Shown one piece after another: positions 55,337 through 64,000 of a stretch of DNA of 64,000 nucleotides (positions are counted from its first letter, which is position 1; the number at the start of each line of letters is the position of its first letter). The stretch covers positions 18,782,008 to 18,846,007 of the forward strand of contig NC_051089.1 of assembly GCF_901709675.1 (NCBI RefSeq), read 5' to 3'. The notes under the pieces were generated by a model. It saw only the letters and a list, made by a program, of their open reading frames with translations. It was not told where the DNA came from and made no database searches. Source of the DNA: Syngnathus acus (lineage: Eukaryota; Chordata; Actinopteri; Syngnathiformes; Syngnathidae). The position numbers and the translations under genes are program-made.

Positions 55337-55775
55337 GTTTGTTAGCAGAAGTACCTTACGGCGCACAAACTTTTTTTGATTGATGAAAAGATGTCAACTG
55401 CAGAAGACTTATCCATTACACCATACATAACATGTAACAAAATAAATTCCCTCATATTATTTATGAACACGTCTTGTAAACAAGAACTGCAGTCATGTAA
55501 GCTAATGCTAGCGTTAGCGAGAAGGTAACAAATGCATTTAACATATTGTGCTTCTCAAGAATAAAAAAGTGCCTTTGATGAAATTCGTCTGATACAACTA
55601 CTCAAAATACATCCACAAGAAGTAAAAACAGAGTGCACCGCGCTAAAAAAGACTGATGCTAATGCTATGAAACCAAGGGCATCATAGACAATAATATGAA
55701 AGTGGAAAATACTGTTTATTATTATAAAGCCATCCCAAGCTTACCGCTTTACTGTGTCCGTCGTTTCCATAGATT
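55337..55775 (-). repeat. Dispersed repeat X, inverted copy with exon end
   Basis: In reverse it matches 27660-28340, including the splice donor GTAAGC next to CTTCAATCTATGGAAACG. Adjacent to a family A terminus, as at 27254. Confidence 0.65.
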
Positions 55776-56214
55776 GAAGGAGGGGGGGAGATGTATTGTG
55801 GGAAACAAATAGCCTAAAGGATCGAGTTGTAGTCTTCTAATTAGTGACCATGCAAAATTCAGTCCGAAGACCAGGCTGAGACTAAAAACTCTACAAGATG
55901 TATTTTATGAGCAGTTGTGAGATGATAGTCTTTCAAGGTTCTCATATGCACAGGTAGCATAAACCATGGCCCACATATTATGCCACAAACTCTCAAGTAG
56001 TCCATAATCACAAATGGAAACGGAGATCGGTGTTTTTATTACGACTTTTCACTAAATATGATTGACTTTTTTAAAACATTTTGGACAGAGCCCCCAACGT
56101 TCGTTCTACGGTGAACGTCTACACCGTGGGATGGGGGGATAACTCGGAGCTATTCACGGTGAAAGCATAGTATTTACCCCAGACTTAATTGCATTAATCT
56201 TGGAGCAGACTTCA
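55776..56214. other. Intergenic, unassigned
   Basis: No recognised element or exon. Confidence 0.35.
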
Positions 56215-56329
56215 CTAGGCTGCTACGTTACCTACCATCCATTTGTATTTTCTTTTTGGCGTTCGTAAATTTTTCGTCTGTTCTTCACGTGCAGGGGCGT
56301 CTTTCTTCGTCCAGTTTTTCTCCTTCTCC

Positions 56330-56720
56330 TCCTCCTTCTTGTTCTTCGGCCCGATCGGTGACCAAGTAAGGCGCAAAACTCGTAGAAGTGTCCGAGAGGT
56401 TTGAACGCGTAGATTGTAAGCGTGCGAAAACTGTAAACTTTGGACAGTGCGTTTTACGTCATCGATGTGCGCTACCCTGCTGGAACGCGTCATCAAACAT
56501 GTCAGCAAACAGTGTGCGTACCGGATGAGCCCTGTCAAAATACTCGCAGTACATCCTACGTCCCTCAGCGAAGTGCACACCAGGAAGTAGTGCACTAATG
56601 CGTGAGTGGCGCAGGATACAAGCGCACGAAAACTGCGGAATTTGAACAGTGTATGTTACGTCATCGACAGCCGCCATGTTGGATGTGCGATGAGCTACAT
56701 TGCACAAGCACAAATGGATG
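56330..56720. promoter_or_regulatory. CpG-rich promoter-like patch with duplicated TTACGTCATCG sites
   Basis: It is CpG-dense against AT-rich surroundings. Two similar stretches (56430-56470 and 56615-56665) each have GCGAAAACTG or GCACGAAAACTG and end TTACGTCATCG, a CRE/ATF-like motif. The second is followed by CCGCCATGTTGG. The minus frames 56215-56713 have no motif. It could hold the untranslated first exon and promoter of POP4, which must start upstream of 52864. That is inference. Confidence 0.35.
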
Positions 56721-57142
56721 GTAACTACACTAAGACAAAAGACGATGACTTAATGTAACTGTCAAGGTTTCTGACCTCCATTAACTTTTCTTTTCATAAC
56801 TCTTCTGATGAAACGTCGACTTACAACTAATTGAATAGGGCTCGGGCACACGCGTTGCATTCTGGGATAACACTGGATCCTAGTTCTATTGAAAACAAAC
56901 CCAGAGATGGAGACAGAGGAGGTAGACAGAAGCACGGTTCGAGCAAGAAAGAAAGAGAAAGACATGTTAAAATCTAAGAAAGAATGTGAAATATACCGGG
57001 ACATACTACAACCCTGCGAGCATTATGATGTCAATTAGACTTCTACATGCTACCCAGACGTCTCGGCTAAAACACGTCTAAAAAAGGTCTAAAAGTGAAA
57101 TAAAAATAGACGTCTCTGCCGTAGACGTCTATGGCATAGAAG

Positions 57143-57686
57143 TAGGGGTGTAAATCGCGGGTTTTGTCTCGATACGATATCATATCGATACAAAGAAACA
57201 CGATACGATATTTGCCGATATCTTAAAGCCGGCTGTGATTCATTCACGATACATCACGATGTAGTGCTCTACGATCGATATAGAACAATATCCTGATTTA
57301 TAACAATTCATACGCAAAATCAACAAGGTACTGCAAACTCTTTATTTAGGAAATTACAAAGTGCTTCCATACGAATGACTTGAAGCCCAAAGGGGAGCGA
57401 ATTTCCTCGTCTTCTTGGACACTAGCAATAGCACCAGCCCAGGAGCCGCGTAGTTGTCGGCTCCCCTTTCACGTGCCTGCTCTGCTCACAACACAACACG
57501 CCGCGCACTGCTCCCGGAAAGAGGAAGCAAGCAACAATGAACTAGATTTCAAAATAAAGTCGCGTCAAATGTCCGAGGTCAAAAACGGGCGAAATAGATC
57601 GATGTTTACGTTTAGCATCGATGCCAACAAATCGTAGAGCATTATATCGATGAATCGATGTGTATCGATGAATCGTTATACCCCTA
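57143..57686. mobile_element. hAT-type miniature element TAGGGGTGTAA, copy 1
   Basis: Ends TAGGGGTGTAAATCG and CGTTATACCCCTA, with CATAGAAG duplicated at 57135-57142 and 57687-57694. The subterminal regions are full of ATCGATA/ACGATA words. An open frame at 57380-57637 recurs in the other copies but has no known domain. Confidence 0.92.
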
Positions 57687-57828
57687 CATAGAAGTCTATA
57701 GGCTTTGCAGCTGACGTCATCAAGCTACCCACATTAGCTTGGCGGCCATCTTGGCGGTCAACTTTACAGTGCCGGTCAACGACTCACACACGCTTTCTTG
57801 TTATATCTGCTGCTATTTGAGCTTAAAA

Positions 57829-58006
57829 ATGCCGGATACCTGCTGTGCTGTTGGATGTAGCAATAGACGAGGCGATAAACCAAATCTTAGCTTCTATAGA
57901 TTTCCGGCGAACATGAAAAAACGTGATAAATGGATCGCGGATATTCGTCGTGAACGATGGAAACCAACGATTTACGCAAGGATATGCAATGAGGACTTCA
58001 TATCAG
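57829..58006 (+). CDS. THAP-type zinc-finger exon
   Basis: THAP domains are C2CH zinc fingers that bind DNA, found in host regulators and in P-element, Kolobok and related transposases. The frame starts MPDTCCAVGCSNRRGDK and continues SFYRFPANMKKRDKWIADIR, then WKPT, ending ICNEDFISG before donor GTATGT at 58007. The CxxxC pair, the aromatic SFYRFP motif, the invariant Trp and Pro are present. The usual final C-x2-H is C-x2-D (CNED), so one zinc ligand appears replaced. The open frame extends 30 codons further upstream, but a start at 57829 fits THAP proteins, where the finger is N-terminal. Only the first exon is recognisable. Confidence 0.75.
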
Positions 58007-58559
58007 GTATGTAAACAAACTATTCACCCCTGATTTGTTTCACAAAATGTGAAATAATACAATATGGGATGATACAAATATGATTGTTGAAAATGCTGGG
58101 TGCATTTTTAGAAAGGCAGCAAGAGCAGCAAGGCAGGGAATGGGATGATTTCTTCAGTTCACCCCCCCGTTTTTATTTTGTGTTTATTTTTTCATGATGC
58201 TTCATCTGATTGGCTTGAAAACTTTATCAATGTAAATATTGAACTTCATATTGGAATTGAACAATTAATTCTCGAGTGAATGCATTAGGAAATTTCCCCA
58301 AAAATTATTATGAACCTTGTGAAACAATTTTTTTTTAATGTAGCATTTTTTAACAAGAGGGTTTTTGTTACTTCATTTGGCACAAGGTAAAATCTACATT
58401 GGTAAAGTTTTCAAGCCATTGGCACAAGGTTAAAATTTTTCAAGCCAATCAGATGTGGCATCATGCAAAAATAAACAAAAAATAAAAATGGTAGCAACTT
58501 GAACAGACATGTACAGTATCTGAATGATTTCACTCTATTCAGTTTTTTAATATGTCAAG

Positions 58560-58778
58560 TTATGAAATGCCATTACAAAACAAATCGACGAGGTAATTAT
58601 AAATATCTGGAAATGAGAGTTCAGGCAGGTCGGCTGTTGCAAAATGCTCGGGCGATTTTAGCATGCTTCTCGGTAAAAGGTACGGATCCGTTGTGCCAAC
58701 AAGGTTCAACTTCTCTCTGTAACGTTTCTTGGATTCTTCATCCAAATGCCCAACTTCGTTGGATAGCAAATCAGCCAT
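58560..58778 (-). CDS. N-terminal exon of a multicopy fish protein family linked to YqaJ/SWIM domains
   Basis: The minus frame begins MADLLSNEVGHLDEESKKRY, then REKLNL, DPYLLPRS and LPELSFPDIYNYLVDLF, followed by GTAATG, a plausible donor at about 58571. The pattern M-A-D-L/F-x-x-x-E...YxxKL...DPY...(F/Y)PDI.NYLV recalls, from memory, the N-terminus of uncharacterised multicopy teleost proteins that often include a SWIM finger and a YqaJ-like exonuclease domain. Those domains are not visible here, so this is a first exon or a fragment. The family call is moderate; function is not inferred. Confidence 0.5.
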   Translation of the reverse strand: MADLLSNEVGHLDEESKKRYREKLNLVGTTDPYLLPRSMLKSPEHFATADLPELSFPDIYNYLVDLFCNGIS

Positions 58779-58904
58779 GATTCGGATGAAATCGGTGAAA
58801 ATGTAGCACAGAAATCAAACAATCTATACAAACACGTAGGAACGAGCTGACGAGTTGACCGCCAAGATGGCGGCATAACACAAAATCACGTGATAAAACC
58901 ACGC

Positions 58905-59185
58905 AAAAGTACAGGACGCTACGCAGAAGGGGGGAGAGAGTTCAGGATCCTAACAGCCTGGAGTATGAAGCTGTTGGTGAGTCTGGTGGTGCGGGAGTGC
59001 AGGCCCCTGTACCTCTTCCCAGAGGGCAGAAGATCAAACAAAGAGTGAGCGGGGTGACTCACATCACTCACAATCATGGTCACCTTGCGGGTGAGATGGG
59101 AGGTGTAAATGTCCTTCAGGGAGGGGAGTGAAGCACCAATAATCTTACCAGCCGTGTTCACTATGCGCTGCAGGGCCTTCATGTT
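58905..59185 (-). pseudogene. L2-type LINE ORF2 C-terminus and 3' start
   Basis: The minus frame 59182-58919 reads MKALQRIVNTAGKIIGASL, SLFDLLPSGKRYRGL, then [20 protein letters not shown]. This is the RT C-terminal tail of the L2 family whose 3' end also appears at 7392 and 16320. It abuts the THAP locus on one side. 5'-truncated. Confidence 0.85.
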
Positions 59186-59368
59186 GTATTAAGTGCAGCC
59201 ACCCCCCCAAACAGCGATACAAATGTTTCTTTCATTGATTTAATATGTGAATATACTTGTCTGCTCATGTACTTTATTCAATGAGGTTTGAGCATATCTG
59301 TTTTTGTAGCTAGGCAGGACTTTTTGTATTTCGACCCCATTCCTTCAACATCTATTAGACGTCTATAT

Positions 59369-59912
59369 CAGTGGTCCCCAACCTTTTTTGCGCCACGGAC
59401 CGGTTACATGTCAGAAATATTTTCGCGGACCGGCAGTTATATAAATAAATAATACATTTATATAAATAAATAAATAATACATTTATAATAAATATATAAA
59501 TACGATGAAATAAAATGATACGACTGACATAAAAACAAGTACAAATGACAAAAATAAAACTCACCATTACGTTGAATTAGTGGGAGCACTGAGTTTGTTT
59601 CTCAGAAACGAGCCGGTCCCATCTAGACGTAATCAGAGACAATGACACCCGAAGTGATTAAGGTTTGTCTTTTATTGCAGGATGCTTGGTCTCCATGTGT
59701 TGAAGCAGTTTTGAATGCTTCATTGCCTGGTTAGTTAGCCTGTCGCCACATATTAGCTTTGCGGGCTCGACTGGCACGTGACCGGGACGAGTGTCTTGAC
59801 CTGAATTAATTGATCGTCGATAAAAAAAAAAAATTCTGTGCGGCTTGGCGGCCCGGTACCAAGTAACCCACGGACCGGTACCGGTCCGCGGCCCGGTGGT
59901 TGGGGACCACTG
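59369..59912 (-). mobile_element. 544-bp hAT non-autonomous element (CAGTGGTCCCC), copy 2
   Basis: Same family as 48491-49035, in inverse orientation, with the 8-bp duplication GTCTATAT at 59361-59368 and 59913-59920. It retains the BED relic [19 protein letters not shown], then [13 protein letters not shown], in an open minus frame. Confidence 0.95.
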
Positions 59913-59984
59913 GTCTATATGTTCTGCCCTCTGTGTAGTGTAATGAAACGTCATCATTTTCTATTTAATAGTTAAGAGCGCCCT

Positions 59985-60895
59985 CTAGTGATGTGCATTC
60001 CAGTTCTTTTAGGTGAACTGAATCTTTAGAATCAGTTCACTCAAAAGATTCGTTCAAACGAATCGTTCAATGAATCCCCCCCCCCCCCCCACACACACTC
60101 ACACACTGATACGTTTTTTTTTTTTTTTTTTATACGTATATCCAGTGGAAACAACCCATACACATCAAACAATACAACTACACAACCCCCCCCAAATTAT
60201 TATATATAATAATAATTGGCTCGGGTAATTAACACATTTCTTTCTATAATACAACACTTACACACTGATCCGTTGGCAACTGTCTCTCACCCGGTCGTGA
60301 ACGGGAAATTGCTCGTAAAGTCCCTCCTCCATCTATCGCTCGCTGGCGCTGCTGATTGGTCGTTCGCGAAGATTCACGAGTGAGTGACAGACAGCATTGC
60401 CGCTATGCCATTGCCAGCCGACACACTTTATGCCGACATTGATGTTTTAATTCTGTTTTTGTTGGCTTGTAGTTGATGGTGTTATTATATATCGAATGTG
60501 TTTGTGTTTGAATAAAAGGTGGAAAAAAAAAAACGTTATGCCGACATTTGTTAATTTTGGGGACACCAACTCATATAACAACGTAAAACACATATACATA
60601 TTGTCATATAAAGCAGTTAACCAAATGTCTGATTCTTATGTTTTGATTGGCGAATATAAAAACAAGGAATAAAACACCAGACAAGTTATAACTTAAATGT
60701 TTATTAAAATAATAATAATAATGATAATAATAATAATTAGCGTTAATTGGCATTAGGGATAATGCTAATTAAGCCTTATAGCTGTAAAGTAAACCAATTA
60801 TTATTATAGTAATTATTTAGGGTTAGGGGTGCGAGAACTGGTTGGTGAATTGAATGGGGTGCGAACAAGGAAAAAGGTTAAGAACCACTGCCATA
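59985..60895. mobile_element. hAT-like element or composite with TTCACTC-type and AACCACTG termini
   Basis: The left part has GTGAACTGAATC and TCGTTCAAACGAATCGTTC motifs plus C and T runs (60078-60130). The middle matches 31499-31767. The right end reads AAGGTTAAGAACCACTG, the reverse of a common hAT terminus. A retroposed insert sits at 60441-60533. Whether the two ends belong to one element is unclear. Confidence 0.5.
60441..60533 (+). mobile_element. Short poly(A) retroposed insertion with target duplication
   Basis: TTATGCCGACATT occurs at 60428-60440 and again at 60536-60548. Between them is about 80 bp ending GAATAAAAGGTGG and 11 A residues. The related copy at 31606-31622 has one uninterrupted TTATGCCTACATT. 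These are the marks of LINE-driven retroposition of a 5'-truncated transcript. Confidence 0.85.
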
Positions 60896-61071
60896 GAAAC
60901 TCGAATTGCGTGGGCAAGACAGAGGACTCGTTGCCGCTTCTTTTATGTGTCAGCCAATCACGGCACCCGTCGAGCAGACAAGGCCTCGTCTGTCATCGAT
61001 GACGTCACCGCTCCATAATAATACATGCCTCGATACGCGCTCCACTAAACACTTCCTGGATTACTTGATAC

Positions 61072-62379
61072 TAGGGGTGTAAATCGCGGGTTTTGCCACG
61101 ATACGATATCATATCGATACAAAGAAACACAATACGACATTTGCCGATATCTTAAAGCCTGCTGTGATTCATTCACGATACATCACGATATAGTGCTCTA
61201 CGATCGATATAGAACAATATCCTGATTTATAACAATTCATACGCAAAATCAACAAGGTACTGCAAACTCTTTATTTAGGAAATTACAAAGTGCTTCCAAA
61301 CGAATGACTTGAAGCCCAAAGGGGAGCGAATTTCCTCGTCTTCTTGGACACTAGCAATAGCACCAGCCCAGGAGCCGCGTAGTTGTCGGCTCCCCTTTCA
61401 CGTGCCTGCTCTGCTCACAACACAACACGCCGCGCACTGCTCCCGGAAAGAGGAAGCAAACAACAATGAACTTGATTTCAAAATAAAGTCGCGTCTAATG
61501 TCCGAGGTCAAAAACGGGCGATATAGATTAGGGGTGTAAATCGCGGGTTTTGTCACGATACGATATCATATCGATACAAAGACCCACGATACGATATTTG
61601 CCGATATCTTAAAGCCTGCTGTGATTCATTCACGATACATCACGATATAGTGCTCCACGATCGATATATATATTTTTTTTTAATAAAAAATATAGAACAA
61701 TATTCTGATTTATAACAATTCATACGCAAAATCAACAAGGTACTGCAAACTCTTTATTTAGGAAATTACAAGAGTATTGTAGTATACAAAGTGCTTATTT
61801 TAACACTGAACTTTATCAAATTCCTATATTTTTTCTCATATAAGTAAAGAAAAATGAATATTCTTTCTTTTTTTGTAATACCATTAACTTTAAAGTGCAT
61901 TACTGAACTATTTATTTACAATAATTTTAATTGTCCGTTGAGCCATCTTTTCTTTGGAATCCAAAGTGCTTCCAAACGAATGACTTGAAGCCCAAAGGGG
62001 AGCGAATTTCCTTGTCTTCTTGGACACTAGCCATAGCACCAGCCCAGGAGCCGCGCAGTTGTCGGCTCCCCTTTCACGTGCCTGCTCTGCTCACAACACA
62101 ACACGCCGCGTACTGCTCCCGGAAAGAGGAAGCAAGCAACAATGAACTGGATTTCAAAATAAAGTCGCGTCTAATGTCCGAGGTCAAACACGGCGATATA
62201 AATCGATGTTTACGTTTAGCATCGATGCCAATAAATCGTAGAGCATTATATCGATTAATCGATGTGTATCGATGAATCGTTACACCCCTAATATAGATCG
62301 ATGTTTAGCATCGATGCCAACAAATCGTAGAGCATTATGTCGATTAATCGATGTGTATCGATGAATCGTTACACCCCTA
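61072..62379. mobile_element. hAT-type miniature element TAGGGGTGTAA, copy 2 (outer)
   Basis: Ends TAGGGGTGTAAATCG and CGTTACACCCCTA, with CTTGATAC duplicated at 61064-61071 and 62380-62387. Without the nested copy and its duplication it would be about 538 bp, matching copy 1. Confidence 0.93.
61529..62290. mobile_element. hAT-type miniature element TAGGGGTGTAA, copy 3 (nested in copy 2)
   Basis: Same ends, flanked by ATATAGAT at 61521-61528 and 62291-62298. It is 762 bp because of about 220 bp of extra internal AT-rich sequence (about 61670-61965) absent from the other copies, so it probably represents a different, less deleted subfamily member. Confidence 0.93.
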
Positions 62380-62504
62380 CTTGATACACGTAAGCTCCAA
62401 AGCATCGACAGTCTCACTCACGCCCTCGTTCGACGTCTTTTCCTGCTCAATCGGGCCCCCCGCCCTCACACTTCCCATAATGAACAATAACAAACATTAC
62501 ACTT

Positions 62505-62830
62505 TCTTCTGCCGTTGACATCTTTTAATGATTAAAATTTAATCAATCAAAAAGTTTGCGGCGCAAGTTAACGCCACCTCGGCTAATAAAAAACTACAAC
62601 AATGTCGACTGGAAAGGGAGTGGGGTTGAGCTATCTCATATGCATTTAAAGAGACCGCACCAAAACGACTTTGCTCTGCACCTCAGAACAAGTATAAAAG
62701 TGGGACCTGTAATGCTATCAAAACGAGGAATTCAGACAAAAGCATCGCTGTTCCACTTTATATATATCCCAACTGAGTGAGTAAAACGTAAAACAAAAGA
62801 ATTTATTGACGTGATACGTAAGCTTTAACA
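62505..62830 (+). repeat. Dispersed repeat X, partial copy
   Basis: Shares TTGACATCTTTTAAT, CAATCAAAAAGTTTGCGGCG, GCATTTAAAGAGACCGCACC and GAGGAATTCAGACAAAAGC with 28018-28340. It lacks the exon-like frame. Confidence 0.65.
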
Positions 62831-63337
62831 TTTCAAGACTGGCAGAGGCTGGAATTTGATATAATTTCAAGGTTTAGTTTTTGCTTTTACAGTTTGGGGA
62901 AACAAAACCACAACAATATTTTTTTAATATTTTCAACCACAAAATTATTTTTTTTTAACGTAAAAATAGTGACTTTTGCTGCTGGCTTTCCATCTTTTGC
63001 CTCAACCTAACAACATGCGCACCAGAGCGGTCTTCTGTCCTAAGATGGCCGACCTGCGACGACACTGTTGACTACAATTATTATGGATATGTATGATGGG
63101 CCGATTTGATGGCAGTGTACACTATTGGTGTCCACGTATGATGACTGCGACTTCAGTGCGCGTCTGTTTGACATTTACTGTGCAGTTAAAAGTTCTATGA
63201 AAAGGCAAATTTGTTTTTGTATAATGCGTCGACCGTTCTTCAACTTCGCCATTAAGGGACAGTCTTGACTCAGCACGCGGAAGTGAAAGTAAAATTATTT
63301 TCTGGACGACAATTCCAGACTTCTCCGTGTCCAAGCT
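62831..63337 (+). promoter_or_regulatory. FADD upstream / 5' untranslated region
   Basis: It precedes the FADD start codon. No TATA box is evident within 150 bp. AAGATGGCCGACC at about 63042 resembles a YY1-type site. A transcription start cannot be fixed from sequence. Confidence 0.4.
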
Positions 63338-63638
63338 ATGGACTCTTTGAATTTCAATGCACTTTTACTGGATATATCCAGTCATATTACCACCGAACAG
63401 CTCGACAGTCTCAAGTATCTGTGCTTAAACAAAGTTGGAAAAAGGGAGTCGCAAACGATCGACAGCGGATACAAATTGTTCCAGTGTTTGACCGAGAGAG
63501 GTGAGCTAAGGCAAGATAAGACAGAACTGCTGTCGGAACTTCTCAAACACATAAAACGACAGGATCTATCGGACAAATTGAACAACTTTCAGTCACCACC
63601 GGATTGTGCTGGCATCCAACTCAGCCAAACGGAGAAAG
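63338..63638 (+). CDS. fadd: FADD exon 1: death effector domain
   Basis: FADD is the cytosolic adaptor that joins death receptors (through its C-terminal death domain) to caspase-8/10 (through its N-terminal death effector domain). The frame starts MDSLNFNALLLDISSHI and shows the six-helix DED pattern: LKYLCLNKVGKRE, LFQCLTERGEL, TELLSELLKHIKRQDLSDKL. The RxDL motif (RQDL) is a DED hallmark, and the spacing matches FADD at an equivalent length. The exon ends GAGAAAG before GTATCG, phase 1, at codon 101, close to where the single FADD intron lies. The death-domain exon lies beyond the window. Paralogous DED proteins are less likely, given the N-terminal single DED and this intron. Confidence 0.85.
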
Positions 63639-64000
63639 GTATCGTTTCATTCCCACCCTTCACCTTTTTTCCCCACCAGACTTTGACGGCGTGGTAACAG
63701 AAAAACATGTATGGAGGTAGATTGGGGTCAGAAGTTTTGTAAGTGAAAAATCAAAACTCGTACTTGAAAAAATAAAACTTAAATCTGATAATAAACGTGC
63801 TGACCTTAATACTTGAAAAATAAAACAATGTATTCAAAATAAAAATAATATTTTGAAAGCTTTTTAGAGTTGAAAATAGTTTTGCTTCGCCTTGCTAATT
63901 TTTTTGAATAAAGTATTTATTTTCAAGTTTCACCTCAATTTATTTTTCAAGGTTTGACATCTTTTCTTCAGTTGCATGTTTTATACTTCCAGATTCACAT
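63639..64000 (+). other. FADD intron 1, beginning
   Basis: It starts at GTATCG. AT-rich, no element recognised before the window ends. Confidence 0.6.

Larger units (their letters stand above)
57720..58885. mobile_element. Candidate transposon or fold-back locus with convergent THAP and YqaJ-associated exons
   Basis: An inverted repeat, GCCATCTTGGCGGTCAACT at about 57744 against AGTTGACCGCCAAGATGGC at 58853, brackets the locus. A second inverted pair lies inside (about 58165-58235 against 58385-58495, sharing CATCTGATTGGCTTGAAAA). Between outer and inner pairs lie a THAP exon on the plus strand and an exon resembling a YqaJ-associated family on the minus strand. Transposons carrying both THAP and YqaJ-type proteins are known, but terminal motifs and target duplications are not identified here. 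Confidence 0.5.

Noticed and set aside
57380-57637. ORF starting MKPKGERISSSSW, seen in three copies
   Set aside because: It recurs because it lies within a miniature hAT element present three times; it has no domain and no coding signature.

Overview
The window is vertebrate, almost certainly teleost, nuclear DNA. It carries exons of two recognisable host genes in a very dense, layered field of transposable elements. The teleost call rests on the Rex3 (RTE-clade) LINE with its GATG tail, L2-type LINEs, Tc1-like transposons with long terminal inverted repeats (TIRs), many hAT families with 8-bp target duplications, a BEL/Pao remnant and a tRNA-derived SINE. I see no rRNA, tRNA gene, CRISPR array or prokaryotic operon structure. 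Most long open frames are transposon fragments or chance frames in repeats.

Host genes. (1) POP4 (RNase P/MRP subunit p29) lies on the minus strand. I rebuilt it from six coding exons at 52809-52856 (start codon), 45265-45488, 44960-45037, 38438-38499, 35884-35985 and 13719-13855 (stop codon). The exon phases fit exactly and the coding length is 651 nt (216 aa), so about 39 kb of the window is one small housekeeping gene whose introns are filled with mobile elements; the last intron alone is 22 kb. (2) FADD exon 1 (death effector domain) lies on the plus strand at 63338-63638, and the gene continues beyond the window. (3) Between them, at 57.7-58.9 kb, a THAP-domain exon and an exon resembling the start of a multicopy fish protein family (often linked to YqaJ-type nucleases) face each other inside inverted repeats. 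This is probably a transposon or a fold-back derivative, and is the best candidate for something undescribed.

Layout. 1-13.7 kb: downstream of POP4; hAT, pogo/Tigger-like, BEL/Pao, L2 and Rex3 remnants, plus two copies of a repeat whose 101-bp core is inverted between them. 13.9-35.9 kb: last POP4 intron; L2 and hAT remnants, a tRNA-SINE, nested short TIR elements with ACCGTA-type ends, two Tc1-like copies, and a TIR element with a 251-bp tandem expansion. 36-52.8 kb: the remaining POP4 introns; hATs, more ACCGTA elements, a Tc1-like element with an intact 339-aa DD34E transposase, and a long but dead Rex3. 53-63 kb: intergenic space with a G-rich minisatellite, a CpG-rich promoter-like patch, the THAP locus, and several hAT elements with perfect 8-bp target duplications, one nested inside another of its own family. 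63.3-64 kb: FADD exon 1.

The elements do not form a shared pathway. Their value is as a stratigraphic record: many insertions interrupt older elements, and several pairs supply a filled and an empty site. All family names come from reading motifs; no database search was run.
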